Source: Rutpela maculata (lineage: Eukaryota > Arthropoda > Insecta > Coleoptera > Cerambycidae). Taken from it: 64,000 bases of DNA. Both the position numbers and the translations under genes were made by a program. The stretch spans positions 9,231,208 through 9,295,207 of the forward strand of contig OW386286.2 of assembly GCA_936432065.2 (NCBI GenBank), in the 5' to 3' direction. Each line of letters begins with the position of its first letter. Positions within the stretch are counted from its first letter, which is position 1. Below, in pieces: positions 21,886 through 57,938 of the stretch. The notes below the pieces were generated by a model that did no database searches, was not told the DNA's origin, and was given only the letters and a program-made list of their open reading frames with translations.

Positions 21886-23595
21886 TTAATCAAATCGTAT
21901 GTTACGAATATTTCTAGTGTGTTTCCTAGGCACATTTCTTGTAGCTTGCTCAACTTCATCAAGAAAACTTGCGGAATTATGTATAGTTGTCCCTCCCAAC
22001 AAAATATTAAAGCTTGGATAATTTTTGTTAAATGAGTGTACAGTCAATGACTCCTCATAAGTGGCACCTCCAATAATAAATATTATGATATCTTGGGCTC
22101 GTCCATTACTAAAATGGTTTCCAATAAAAGGGTAAAGTTGATCTCGTAAACGTCCTTTTACAAGGTCTTCTAAAGTCTCGTGAAGCAAGGGTTTATGCTG
22201 CGTATAAACATTGTCTACCCCACTTAAACCTTTAATGAATCTCTTTGTTATCTTTACAGCGTCCTCAACATTAAACAAGTCACTTTGTCTAGCATGAGAT
22301 CCAGCATATTCTAAAATGTTTACAATACTCCTGAGCAATCGATCTGACACTCCTCGTTTCTTCAACAATTCTATAAGTCCAGTCAGGTCATTGTTGCTGT
22401 GATTCTGATATCTAAGTGCATACAGAATAACTAATTTTGCAGCATCGGCACTTCTTACTTTATCGTTATTTATCAGTTTTTTTATACTGTGCAAATGGGA
22501 AGAATGATCATTTTGAGAGGAAATTTCCTGTTCTACCTCTGAAACGTCTAGTAAATGGTGTTTATTTACCATAGCACTTAATTCTCCTACAACAGTTACA
22601 TGTTTTGTAACATTTCCAGATAGTTTTTTAAACTGTGGATAGGCTTCTACAAAGTTCTTCATATCAGCAATACTCTCAATTTTCTGATGACTTTTAGCTT
22701 TTGCTTGAAACTGATCCATCAGTTGTTTTATGTTAGTGCCAATTTCTCCGTAATTCATAAAAATATTCTTTGCATAAAAAGTGTCTTGCTCAGCTGACAA
22801 CACTACTTCCGATAGTTCCTTTGAAACGCCCGTCACATTTGATAAATTTACTCTGTTGTTATTTATCGTTAACAATTCATGTACCATTGCTTGGTAAGTC
22901 CACTGGTTTAAAAGTGGTGTAATGGGATCATCTCTTCGATCTAATATTAACAGTAAAGGCTGGCTACTTTGGCCGAAGGCAAATAATGATGATTCTTTAC
23001 TCATTATTTCATCGATTCTTGTTCCAAGATCCTTACAAAGTTTTGAATTGGCTTGGTAGCGAATTGTTGGACTTTTCTTTAATGATAACAATAAGGAAAT
23101 TATCCCTTGCACTGATCTTTGTAATGCTCCTTGGTTCCAGTACAAGGCATTCATACAAGTAGGTAAACCGATTGAAAACAAATGTGGATTAACAGCTAAA
23201 TAATCCATATACAACTCTTGAACTTCTTTGACAACCTCTTGTTCGTCATGTTCAGCTAAAATTTTTATATCTGCTTTTGCTACTATGTTGCTAAAGTAAA
23301 TATAATAGGCTCCATATTTAGGATTACGCAACTCGGTGCATAGAGCTTCAATGTTTTGTTGTGTTGGTCGCAAAAATACCAAACACTTTAGATACCGTAA
23401 TCCTGATGAGTTTGTATAATTAGGAGAATCAATTCTTTCCAATAAAAATACTTCTTTCTGTTGAATTTCTGACTGACCATAGACCATACTGATAACACTC
23501 GTCGTTTCTTTATCCATTAACAAAACTTTCATGCCTGGTTCGCTCTCCTCCGTCATTTTTACCACATACGCCTTGACCGCGGCTATCACATTCAT
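21886..23595 (-). CDS. VPS45: Vacuolar protein sorting-associated protein 45 (Sec1/Munc18 family)
   Basis: VPS45 is a cytosolic SM protein that binds syntaxin-type SNAREs and drives fusion at the trans-Golgi and early endosome. The ORF has 569 codons, against about 570 in animal orthologues. Recognisable blocks are MKVLLMDKETTSVISMVY (domain 1, 22-39), LLLILDRRDDPITPLL (about 217-232, the SM hallmark), QWTYQAMVHE right after it, and IIFIIGGATYEES (about 503-515). The C-terminus is basic. The start is ATG 23595, preceded by A-rich sequence. The coding region has no intron, unlike its multi-exon neighbours, but there are no stops or frameshifts, so it looks functional. It lies tandem to IARS2, 0.75 kb upstream of that gene. 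Confidence 0.96.
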   Translation of the reverse strand: MNVIAAVKAYVVKMTEESEPGMKVLLMDKETTSVISMVYGQSEIQQKEVFLLERIDSPNYTNSSGLRYLKCLVFLRPTQQNIEALCTELRNPKYGAYYIYFSNIVAKADIKILAEHDEQEVVKEVQELYMDYLAVNPHLFSIGLPTCMNALYWNQGALQRSVQGIISLLLSLKKSPTIRYQANSKLCKDLGTRIDEIMSKESSLFAFGQSSQPLLLILDRRDDPITPLLNQWTYQAMVHELLTINNNRVNLSNVTGVSKELSEVVLSAEQDTFYAKNIFMNYGEIGTNIKQLMDQFQAKAKSHQKIESIADMKNFVEAYPQFKKLSGNVTKHVTVVGELSAMVNKHHLLDVSEVEQEISSQNDHSSHLHSIKKLINNDKVRSADAAKLVILYALRYQNHSNNDLTGLIELLKKRGVSDRLLRSIVNILEYAGSHARQSDLFNVEDAVKITKRFIKGLSGVDNVYTQHKPLLHETLEDLVKGRLRDQLYPFIGNHFSNGRAQDIIIFIIGGATYEESLTVHSFNKNYPSFNILLGGTTIHNSASFLDEVEQATRNVPRKHTRNIRNIRFD

Positions 23596-24127
23596 TTTTT
23601 CAGTTTTGGGAAATATGTTTCATTAAAAGATTAAAGTGTATCAAAAATCATTAAATTTTTATTATTGAAGTATTGAAGTGGAGGATTTAATTTTGACTTT
23701 TGACACATTTCTGATGTTTAGATACGTTTGAACTACTCATCAATGTAGCCAACGTAATAATTCGTGGACAGAAATTCTTCTTCTTTTTAAGTCAAATGCA
23801 TAGACAAATTTTGCTTGGTAACATCTTCGAGCATAGGGGAAAATAGAGATCGCCAAGCAGCTCTTTGTTTGTTCGATACACAACTGTAAACAAGCAAATT
23901 GTTAATTAATCCCCGATTCTCCTAGCTGGTACAAAATAATGGCGTGTTCCGTAGGGGATGCTTTCTAATACGGCGTTTAGTTTCATTTGCCTATATGGTT
24001 TACTTTCGTGTTCTATTGTGTTTTGTGGGTGTTTATAAACGCCTCTCGCGTCCCTTGCCCATATGTTGAGAACAGACATTCCCATTGTTGGAAAATAGAA
24101 AATCTGTTCGAAGGATAACATAGACCG

Positions 24128-24245
24128 CACTTTTCTAAATTCACCGGTGGACGCGATACGAAGCTGATTGGCTATGCTTTCAAAATAGCCAATCAAATAA
24201 TGTTATTGCTTACCGGTGGGATCCACCGGTGAATTTAGAAATCTG
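24128..24245. mobile_element. Short inverted-repeat element with CCAAT box upstream of VPS45
   Basis: TTTCTAAATTCACCGGTGGA and its complement frame a ~115-bp segment that holds a pair of inverted GATTGGCTAT / ATAGCCAATC motifs. It lies ~0.55 kb upstream of the VPS45 start. A related sequence lies upstream of the dipeptidase gene at 52010-52135. Confidence 0.6.
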
Positions 24246-24440
24246 CCCAGACCAAGTTTCTTTATTACAAATAAGTATAAATCTACCCCTTTCTGCCCAG
24301 TGAGTAAATCAAAAATATCAAACTGACGCTATAACCACAGCTATAGTATAACCATTATTCATGGAATAACCTATATTTAAACCTCGCTGATCTATGGCAC
24401 TGAGCTGTACTGGGCGTAACTGACACCCCCGCACCGCGGG

Positions 24441-24575
24441 GGGGGGGGGCTACCAGCTGAGGGGTCCACATTGACGGATGGCCGACCTAATAGTAATGAA
24501 GATAAGAATTATCATTTTCCACTAGTTATAGAGAGGGGGGGGGGGGGGGGGGGCTGAAAACGATTGCGGGGGGGG
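24441..24575 (+). repeat. Poly-G tracts
   Basis: Runs of ten or more G at about 24441 and 24535-24575 lie in otherwise AT-rich DNA. They could form G-quadruplexes, or be hard-to-sequence tracts of unreliable length. Confidence 0.8.
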
Positions 24576-24599
24576 GCAACGAGGTCTAAAGTATAGAGG

Positions 24600-25115
24600 G
24601 GCAATTCCAATTCAGTATACATACGGTTTGTTTGGTCATACAATAAACGCTCGAGGGGCGCAGTGGGGGGTCATTTGTTGGCACTAGTTGCCAAATTTGC
24701 AGTGGAGTACTATTTTGTGGTAGGTTAATGAATGGATATTGTTTGTTATTGCTGTTCTATTATTAGTTGAGCTCAAATTTATTAGTCAAATTACTGTAGA
24801 AGTAGTAATAAATTAAATTATATTTAAAAACGGAGTAAACCATGCAAATATTTAAAAAGTCACGTAAATAATTTTTCAATATTGTTGATTAATTAAAATA
24901 GACTGCTAATTACAGGTTAGATTTCCAACCTACAAAAAGAGTCCTATTTTATTAGGACAAAATATTTAGAACTTCATAAGCATTAGGTACACTGAACTAG
25001 ATTTTAGTCGAAAATATAGGAACAAGGCAGAAATTTTAATAATAGCTGCGTAATACTTTTAAATCTTAAGAAACACGTATTTTTGAGGTTAGCTGTGACG
25101 TCACGTGCAGATGCC
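24600..25115. repeat. Dispersed repeat, most complete copy
   Basis: The right part matches 10983-11896 without its insertions. The left part (GTTGAGCTCAAATTTATTAG...) matches 57665-57905. The right end is GACGTCACGTGCAGATGCCC. No ORF of note. Confidence 0.7.
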
Positions 25116-25789
25116 CTATTCTCGCACATTTTTTACAACTGACGTTTGCAAAAATTATTGTAATGACGCCTCGCTTGTTGAATCGGTTACTATGTTTTCA
25201 AAAAACAAAGGAAAATTTGACGCTGAAAAACTGCTTTTTTCTGGCTGCTTCTGGTTGCTTCATTCTGGCTTTTTATTGGTTGAGCAACCCTAGCAAAATT
25301 TTAAATGTTAAATTTTGTCGATGCAAAACTATTTTTTGATTAAAATGATCGATTTTGATTGGACGAAATTTATAGGAATGAAATACTCACTGAAACATTA
25401 ACGCCAAATATTAGAATTTACTAACAAGAATTAATGACATTATTACCGAGGTCTCCAACGTTCGCAGGCCATATGGGTTTAATTTTTTTTTTACAGATCA
25501 TGGGTATATGAGATGCAAAAAAATATCAAACAAAAGTTTTCAACTTTGTAGTTCTCATCATAAAATATAATCCCTTATTATCTTAGTAATATATATATCA
25601 TCTGAATGAAAAAAGACACAGATGCATACTTATACTGACTAAAGAAGACATTTGACGAAGTCCTAGGCATTTTCTGTTCTTGTTCAGCAACATGACGGAA
25701 TTTTTCACGTAGAAATGGCGCAATGCTTGTCTACATTATTCCCAATTATAAATTGTATATTTATAATCTCGTAATATTTTTTCTTATGG

Positions 25790-26875
25790 CGACAGTCAAC
25801 TTTTGAGCTATCAACGGTTTTTTTTAAATACTTGCAAAGGAGTCTGAAATAGTGAGTCTCTACCACTTTGACGACTTGCCGCTTTACTTCCACATCCACT
25901 TAGTGGAGTGAAAGTGTATGTTATTTTGCTAAAGATTTCTATTATTAGCAGACTGTAATTTCTAAAATTTAAGTATTTGACTATAATAGTAAAAACTCAC
26001 CGTTCAGTCGAAATCCTGGTGGTTGCAATTTGATAAATGCCGGAGATTGAAGGAAATCAGGGAAAGGAAACTTTAAGGTAAAGACGAGGAATCGGCAATA
26101 CTCGAAGAATTATCGCACGGCACAATGCTATTTAGATAATTGCTATGTTTAACTAACATTTAACTATATGGTTTTACTTAATATCAAAAAATGAAATTTT
26201 GTCTAGCACCTTTTAAAAACTTCTTTTAACTATATATCTATGTATAATGTCTCACTGGTAGCAGTATCAGTAGTCCACTTTTTGTTGCCCTTTTTGCATG
26301 GGAGAATAAAATTCCTGTATAAATGATAGAGTTTATCATCCATTCACTGCCAGGTAATGTGGGTTGCCTATATCAATTTAAGTTCAAATAAAATAAAGAG
26401 CGGCGCAAACAGAAAGTGTAATAATTTTTTGTTGAAATAGGCTTAGAATGTCATGAATCGTCGAGATTTTAAATTTGAACAAAAACAGAAATTTCTGTCT
26501 GCTTGTTTGTCGGTCTGTCTGTAACTTTTTTTGTGCGCACATTTACTTTGGAACCGTTTATTATATTGACTTGAAATTCAGTACACTTATGCATTATAAC
26601 AAGTTCTGGAACTAGATTATAATTTGATCAAATTCCGTTGAAGGGTTCGGGGGTAAATGAGGGTAAATAGGTAAAGCAAGCAAGTAGGAATGGGATTTAA
26701 AGCATGTACAAGAAGCTAAGGTCTCAAGAATTTTTTTTGGTATCAGCCACCATCACCTCTCATTACCACCAAATTCGCCAAAGCGGCAGTGACTCACTAT
26801 TCCAGACTCCTTTGCAAGTATTTAAAAAAAAAAAAAAGAAAACGTTGATAGCTCAAAAGTTGGCACTCAGAACGA
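25790..26875. mobile_element. Inverted-repeat element with nested TACTTCCACATCCA relic
   Basis: Arms 25795-25885 and 26785-26872 are inverted copies (TTTTGAGCTATCAACG, ACTTGCAAAGGAGTCTG). Inside, TACTTCCACATCCA near 25887 and a reversed copy of the 8.2-9.5 kb repeat at 26430-26760 show a second element nested in it. Confidence 0.6.
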
Positions 26876-27072
26876 TTTTTGCCCATTTTGCCACACTGTG
26901 TAGCATTTGAACTGTCAAATAACAAACTAATTATTACAAATAAGTAACCCATTAGCCATTTCTACATAAATATAAGCAAATTATCATATAGTTAAGCACT
27001 ATTTAGCTCCAGTGAATTTTAGGTACGTGACGTTTACGTATTACACAATAAATAACAAATTAATAAAAATGC

Positions 27073-27078
27073 TTTATT
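27073..27078 (-). terminator. Polyadenylation signal for the dipeptidase gene
   Basis: AATAAA on the minus strand is ~90 nt past the stop codon. A second AATAAA at 27161-27166 directly abuts the stop and is a less likely site. Confidence 0.55.
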
Positions 27079-27166
27079 CTGTAGCAAATATGTATAAAAG
27101 CATATCATATTTAAAACTTATGATATCCATTAACAAAATAATGAATGTTGTAGAATATATTTTATT

Positions 27167-51757
<24,591 letters not shown>

Positions 51758-52009
51758 TTTAGATTTTAAATAAACTCCCCCTGTTTTGAAACCGCACAAG
51801 AAAATAACTCTAGATAAACGTATCAGTACTAACACTAATTTATTAACTGATGTAAACAACAAAACAACCACGTATTTATTTTAAACCAACCTCCTGTATC
51901 TAATCGCGATCAGCTGACTACTCTTGAAAACTGTTTACTGCACAGAGTCGAATCCAGGCATGGTCGGGTCAAAAGACTCAAGTAGAGATTCTCAAATCTT
52001 TGGTCTGGT

Positions 52010-52135
52010 CACAGAATTTAAATTTTGTCAATTCTACACCCGGTGGAGCGCACCAAACAATAATATTATATGATTGGCTATTTTGAAAAATATAACCAAT
52101 CAGCTATCAGCTTCATATTTTATCCACCCCCCCAA
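52010..52135. mobile_element. CCAAT-bearing short element upstream of CNDP2
   Basis: GATTGGCTATTTTGAAAAAT, then ACCAATCAGCT, flanked by CCCGGTGGA and TCCACC, resembles the 24128-24245 element. It is ~250-380 bp upstream of the CNDP2 start codon. Confidence 0.5.
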
Positions 52136-52395
52136 TGGTGGACACAGAATAGATTATTTCTCTGGATTTGGCAATATCATTTACGAACATGTGGTTTGTG
52201 GTAAAGATATTTGATCTGAAGTAATCAACAAACCACTATTATATATATATATATATTTTCCAAACAAAAATCGATAAAAATAAAAAATAAGTGCTACAGT
52301 TGGTTTTCCTTCTAATGGCGTATAATTATTGTATTTAATAACGCAAAAATAAATTGATATGTGTATTAAGAATCGTTATACTTCGGTTTCATTAA

Positions 52396-52638
52396 CAGCC
52401 AGTTTCACAATCGTTGGTTAACTAGTGGTTAGGATTTGACCAATAGTTGATTATAAAAATCTGTGACTTTAACCAGTCAGTTTTTAGAATTGTCGGTTAA
52501 TTAATAGTTGGGATTTGACCAATGATTTATTACTATATAGGTGTACTGTTTCAGAATGTCTGGTAAAGTTGTATTTACTTCACTTTCAGGAGTTCCAGTT
52601 TCTGGTTAGTCAACCAAAAATGGTTGTGAAACTGGCTG
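52396..52638. mobile_element. PIF/Harbinger-type MITE
   Basis: TAA|CAGCCAGTTTCACAA at left and TTGTGAAACTGGCTG|TAA at right give perfect 15-bp inverted ends and a 3-bp TAA duplication, typical of PIF/Harbinger. Length 243 bp, no ORF. Confidence 0.8.
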
Positions 52639-52862
52639 TAAGAGTTCAATGGTTAAGAATAATGAATAGCTTTGTTCAAAAACCCTCAACTGGTGCAGAT
52701 AGTGTAGGATTTTGGAACAAATCTAATATAGTCATTTGACAGTAGTTCTCTCTTTATTCTTCTTCTTCCTCTTCTATCTGATTTGGCTTGGTCAGAGTAG
52801 TTCGCATTGAATTCTACTTCTTCTTATTGCTCCAGTACTTTTAGAAGAAGATGAACACCACT

Positions 52863-53093
52863 ATTCGCGAAAATATAACAAATGAACTCAATATAGGGAT
52901 TTACCTTCGATCACGGTGTGTATTTAATACACCCTGCCTTCGATACAAAGGAATTTACGTATAATAAGGAAAAGTTTATATATAGTAAAGTAACAGCGGA
53001 AATTTGTCATGATATATATATCGCTGTAACATATTGGTGAATTTGTGTGGAGCGAAGGTAAATCCCCATCATTTGTTTTATTTTCGTGAATTT
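52863..53093. repeat. Inverted repeat
   Basis: TATAGGGATTTACCTTCG near 52900 mirrors CGAAGGTAAATCCCC at 53054, and both sides extend to an AACAAATGA / TCATTTGTT pair and a TTCGCGAAAAT / ATTTTCGTGAA pair. Confidence 0.55.
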
Positions 53094-53211
53094 CTACAAA
53101 TTGCTGTTTGGAGTTTTTAGTAATTTTCACTTGACTTCATTTTGTTCTTACTAATTTAATAATAATTTGTGGAAAGTTGAAATGATAGTTAATGTTTTTT
53201 TATATTAAGTA

Positions 53212-53396
53212 GGTGTTTCCTTTCTACCAACGATCTTAGCTAAGCTCATGGAGGTAGAATATTTATTCAACCTCCTTGGCTAAGCTAAGTAGTTTTTCAG
53301 TCACGCCTGAGAGTGAAATATTCGTGTACCACAGTTTGCGTGTGACATTTAAACTACTTAGCTTAGCTAAGATTGTTGGTAGAAAGAAAACACCTA
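53212..53396. mobile_element. 185-bp MITE-like inverted repeat
   Basis: AGGTGTTTCCTTTCTACCAA and GATCTTAGCTAAGCT at left mirror the right end. TAAGCTAAGTAG motifs repeat inside. Confidence 0.65.
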
Positions 53397-53399
53397 TTC

Positions 53400-54990
53400 A
53401 CAGCAAAGATGTTTTAACTCCTAGATCGCTCAACCCTATCTCAAATCTGTCTTATCTTATCTCTCCCACTTTGCTTCCACTCCGGGCCCAACTACAAATA
53501 CGCGTGTTGTCTATGCGCATGCCTCGCTTCTAGTTGGTATCCTGTCGCAAACCTTCGCGACGTTGTCAAAGATCAGAGACAAAAGCCGCTTAAAGCGGGG
53601 AATTTTTAAGTGGTCAAACGCAATAACGTTGAGCGATCAGAAAATATAGAGAAAATGGTGACAGTCTGGCAACACCACTGGTTGCTCCGGTCAGTTGTTA
53701 GTGCAGGTTGAAATTTGATTGCGTTTGCGCTTTAAGAGCATAAAATCTTGTTGACAAACTCGAACTGATCCGACACTAGCAACGGTAAAGTTCGGCAATT
53801 CCAGCATTGCTGTCTCGCTTTTTAAGGCGTGTTAATATTGCTCTCTTCGTTGAGATGTTTGCAGCTTTATCATATACGAATTTCTTATGGGTTAAACCAT
53901 CTAGTAGTTAAAGATCTTTGGCTGAACAAAGTGAACAGAATCAGTATGCAACCAATTGAGATCAAGGATTTCAAAAATACCTCGATTTGATTAGCTGTTT
54001 AGTGATTGCAATCATTTCGTTCAGCTCGAAAGAAAACAACTAATGGGGAACCGCGACATGCTTTCAAAAATGTCAAATATTGATCGTTATCATATTTAAT
54101 TCTCATTTTTGTTGATTTGAGCTCTTTTCTTATGTATTCAAGGTGTTAACTAGAATTTTCAGTTAGTTTGAGAAGAATAAGTGCAATTCTTAGTGCATTA
54201 TGGTCAATAAATGCTTTATATGCAAGAAAAATTGGAATAAAGTACGTAAACAGAATTCATAGGCGTAGAAAAGGGACAGTAAATCATTTAAGGTCACTCA
54301 TTAAACGTAACTTGTTTATTTTTTACAATGATTATGTGTTCCATAAAATCTTTGAATTCTACTAAAACTTATTTAGACTCATTTATTGTTTATGTATTGT
54401 ATCACGAAATATATAAATTTTTTACATTTTAACCTCCCCACAAAATTGTTGGAGGTTACTAAAATTGGTCCAAAATCGAAAATTTACATAACATCAGATC
54501 TTTACGTTTTGAGGTCCCAAGAACCCAAAAAAGTGGTTTTTGAAAAATGTCTGTGTGTGTGTGTGTATGTGCGTTAGCACGATAGCGGTGAAACTACTAA
54601 ACGGACTTGGATGAAACTTTTGCATGAGGGTTTCTTTAGTGCTCCAGAATATCTGAGATTGGATTACGTTTAGTGCCGTTTTGGCACAACAAAAGTTGTT
54701 TATTTTATACTAACTTAAAATTTATAATTTAACCATTGAAAAGTAGATAAAATTCTGATTTCATCAACGATATATCACACAAGCATTTTTTCGATTTGGT
54801 TTCCGTGAAAAAAATTAAAAACCAAAATAATCTGTAAGTAAAATTAATATAATACATATGTTATTTCACAAAAATAAGAACAAAAAATAAGGAAATTTCT
54901 ATTTATTTAAAGAACGAACATTATTTAAATAATAAACATATAAAAAACACACAAACATTATAGAGACATTAAAATTTAATGTACGCAATT
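53400..54990. other. Intergenic, no gene recognised
   Basis: Region 53400-53900 is GC-richer but has no convincing ORF. A (GT)n run lies at 54551-54566, followed by phrases (GATAGCGGTGAAACTACTAA) that look repeat-derived. Confidence 0.35.
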
Positions 54991-54999
54991 GGTACAATT

Positions 55000-55955
55000 A
55001 TTAATTGTAATGCCGCTCGTACTTGCCGTGTTGGTTTTCAGCGTATTCAGCGAAAAACTTCAGTACTGGAAAACCAGGCACCATCGTGTAGAATTTTCTC
55101 GACAAATTCGATTTTGTTCTGCAGAGATTCCTCCACATAGCTCTCTGCTACCAAAGAAGGTCTCCACCCCGCGTGTCTTTTGACAACACCTTTATTGGCC
55201 AACAGTGTTGCCGAGGTTGTTCTAAAAGAATGGACCAGTATAACTTTCAGGGTGCTCTAATATTTGGCAATTTTTGATGGCCAACTTCCAATAGTCCCCC
55301 TTCCTACCACCTGCGTACTGCATTTTCCACGTCGATAATTTAAAAATAAATGTTTGCTTTTCGTATGAGTTGGTCGGAGCTCACTGTATTTTCTCAAAAA
55401 ATCTACGTAGTGGATTTCTTCATCTATTTTATTTGTTACGGTAAAAAACCATTGTATATTGGTTTTCGTATTTGGAATTTTTACAATGACATATTCTTGA
55501 TGATCTTCTATGTCATCTATCATCATACTATATAATTCGTCCCTTCTGCATGCCCTTGCTATTCCTAGGATCAGTCCTACCTAAAAATACTAATGTATTT
55601 AACTTTTGTTGTCATTTAATACTAGTATAACCATAAATACCTTAAAGATTAGAAATTCATCATCGGATGCTTCATTTAAAAACTGTTTAACGTCTTCTTT
55701 GGTAAATACACTAGCTTTCTTAATATTTTTCCTTTTCAGATAAGCAATCAAGGTAGAAAATTTTGAAACATCAATAACATCTTTAAGAAGGAAAGTTGTG
55801 CTTTTTAACATTGAATATTCCGCCCAGGGACTACCAGGCGATTTTAATGCATTATTCCAATGAACAAAATACACCAACAACACTTTTTCATTGATGCTAG
55901 CCTCACACCATTTTTTGAACATTTTATAGATTTTTTCATAGCGATCCTTAATTTT
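55000..55955 (-). pseudogene. Crypton-like tyrosine recombinase relic
   Basis: The minus strand encodes a YR-type integrase domain. Exon 55955-55641 carries YEKIYKMFKKWCEASINE and SPWAEYSMLKSTTFLLKDV. A 60-nt GT-AG intron (55640-55581) removes an in-frame stop, and exon two (55580 on) carries GIARACRRDELYSMMIDDIE with the first catalytic Arg. After a stop at 55257, further blocks appear in shifted frames: HSFRTTSATLL (HxxR), KRHAGW and ESYVEES (nucleophile Tyr). The order matches a family of insect repeat proteins I recall as Crypton-like. The N-terminus is truncated by the hairpin at 55947. Two small indels near 55230-55260 break the frame. Confidence 0.75.
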
Positions 55956-56566
55956 TTATAGAGTCGATCCCCCCAATTTGTTTTCAAATCCGAGGAAAGT
56001 AAGTACGTATTTTTTGGTTTTTCAACATTTTGATTTTAAATGGTACCTATGGAGACCTGAAGTTTCCCATTTAAATTTCATTGGGAAAAATCATTTTTTG
56101 GGATTTTTTTAATAATTGTTTAGGGAAAATCTTGTATTAAACTTATAAAACTTGGAGAAGACTATCCAATGGAGAATTTGATGTATATGCATATGGGTTT
56201 GTCGCCCCTAACACATCTCCATGGTGCCCCGAAATCTACCGTTAAATCAAAAAATGTAAATTCTTCAGGTAGTTTTCGGGGCACCCTGTAGGTGTTTTAG
56301 GGGCGACAAACCCATATGTATATACATCAAATTCTTCGTTGGTTAGTCCTCTCCAAGTCCTATAACTTTAATGCAAGATTTTCCCTAACCCTGAACAATT
56401 ATTAAAAAATCCCAAAAAGTAGATTTTTTCCCATGTAATTTAAATGGGAATCTTTATGCCTCCATAGACACCATTTAAAATCAAAATTTTGAAAAACAAA
56501 AAATACGTACTTTTTCGGATTTAGAAACAAATTGGGGGGATCGAAACCTTCTTTAAAAAATTAAAC
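55947..56566. mobile_element. 620-bp hairpin MITE
   Basis: CCCCCCAATTTGTTT and AAGTACGTATTTTTTG on the left mirror the right end. Arms of ~300 bp pair through GGTTTGTCGCCCCTAA to a centre near 56255. It abuts the truncated N-terminus of the Crypton-like relic. Confidence 0.8.
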
Positions 56567-56992
56567 GATTTTTGGACCACCCTAATATAGAGAATATCTG
56601 CAACTCACTTTTCGATCTTTTTTGGTAAATTTTTAATGTGTACTGATTTTTCAATAAATTACAAAAGTTGGTCCCCAAATAATTGATACGCCCATGAAAA
56701 GGATTCTACCCTCTTTTCCCCACCCTCCTAATGCTGCTTTCAAACACTTGTCTATGTAGAACAAAGGAATGATAGGTCTGTCGAAGGATAAAACACTTCG
56801 TTTAGTAAGATTACTCAAAAGGATTTGCAAAGTGTATATAGAAAATTTCATTTTTTTTTAAACTACCCATGTATGCACGAATAACAATTTCAGATTCGTG
56901 TATATTTTATTTTCTATAAGTACCCTAAAATGTTAATTTGTGTCTATTCTTATTTTGTATGTATATATTTTGTTGAAGAAACGTAATTAGAT

Positions 56993-57220
56993 TAGGGATT
57001 CCCAACAGGTGGTCCGCGGACCCCTAGGGGTCCGCGGACGATGTCTTAAGGGTCCGCGAAATGTCACTGAGATATTCAATTGTTTTGTATTTTACTTGAC
57101 TTGCAGTGGTAGATTCTACATAATCTTCATTTTAAGAAGAATTTAAGCTTTTAAGGGGTGTCCTTGTCAGTATAGCGGCCCATGAGGGGGTCCTTGAAAA
57201 AATTTTGTTGGGAATCCCTG
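56993..57220. mobile_element. hAT-type MITE with perfect 8-bp duplication
   Basis: TAGGGATTCCCAACA and TGTTGGGAATCCCTG are inverted ends (one mismatch). AATTAGAT flanks both sides (56985-56992, 57221-57228). A 28-bp perfect palindrome, centred on CCCCTAGGGG between CCGCGG arms, lies near the left end. Confidence 0.85.
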
Positions 57221-57664
57221 AATTAGATTATATAATTTTTTTTTTATATTGTTCATTATCGAGCGTTATTTATTTTTGCAACATGGACTTCACTGCAAAT
57301 TTGTTTATTCTTTATTTTCCTAATAGAAAACATCTTTAGGTATTTTGTAACAGTTTTGATTATTGAAACAAATAATTTGAATCATATTTTTTTATTTTGT
57401 ATCCGAATTTTTTTTTTTTTGGGGACACTAACGTGATTCAAATTCACTTTCTAGACAAGTGCCATAGCGAATTCTCGTTATTTACTCATTTATCAATGAA
57501 TAATAAGAGAGATAATAAGTGATTTCAGCTGGATTTTCAAATTACCCGCCATCTTCTTAACTTCTAGCAACTGCTCGGGATGGCGGTAATGTCAACAATG
57601 TTCCAAAATATTTGTGTCTATTAAGATGTCTTATGTCTTATTTGCCCATGGTGCATCACAATCC

Positions 57665-57905
57665 GTTGCAGTATAGAGGAGCAATTCCAAGTAAGTATGT
57701 ACATGATTTATTTTAACAACACAAGATTGAGGGACTTAGGGGGGTGAATTTGTTGGCCCCAGTTAAAGTGTAGTACTGCTTTGAAGGATACAATTAATGA
57801 ATGAATATTGTTTTTTATTGCTGTTATATTATTAGTTGAGCTCAAATCTATTAGTCAAATTACTGTACAAGTACTAATAAATTAAATTATATTTAAAAAT
57901 GGACT
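57665..57905. repeat. Dispersed repeat, left part
   Basis: It matches 24600-24840 (GCAATTCCAA, GTTGAGCTCAAATCTATTAG, TATTTAAAAA). The right half of the family is absent here. Confidence 0.6.
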
Positions 57906-57938
57906 AAATACCGACTGTTCTATACATTTTTAAAATAT

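Noticed and set aside
23906..24196. 96-codon minus-strand ORF upstream of VPS45
   Set aside because: It begins inside a short inverted-repeat element and shows no recognised domain; I treat it as chance, with some doubt.
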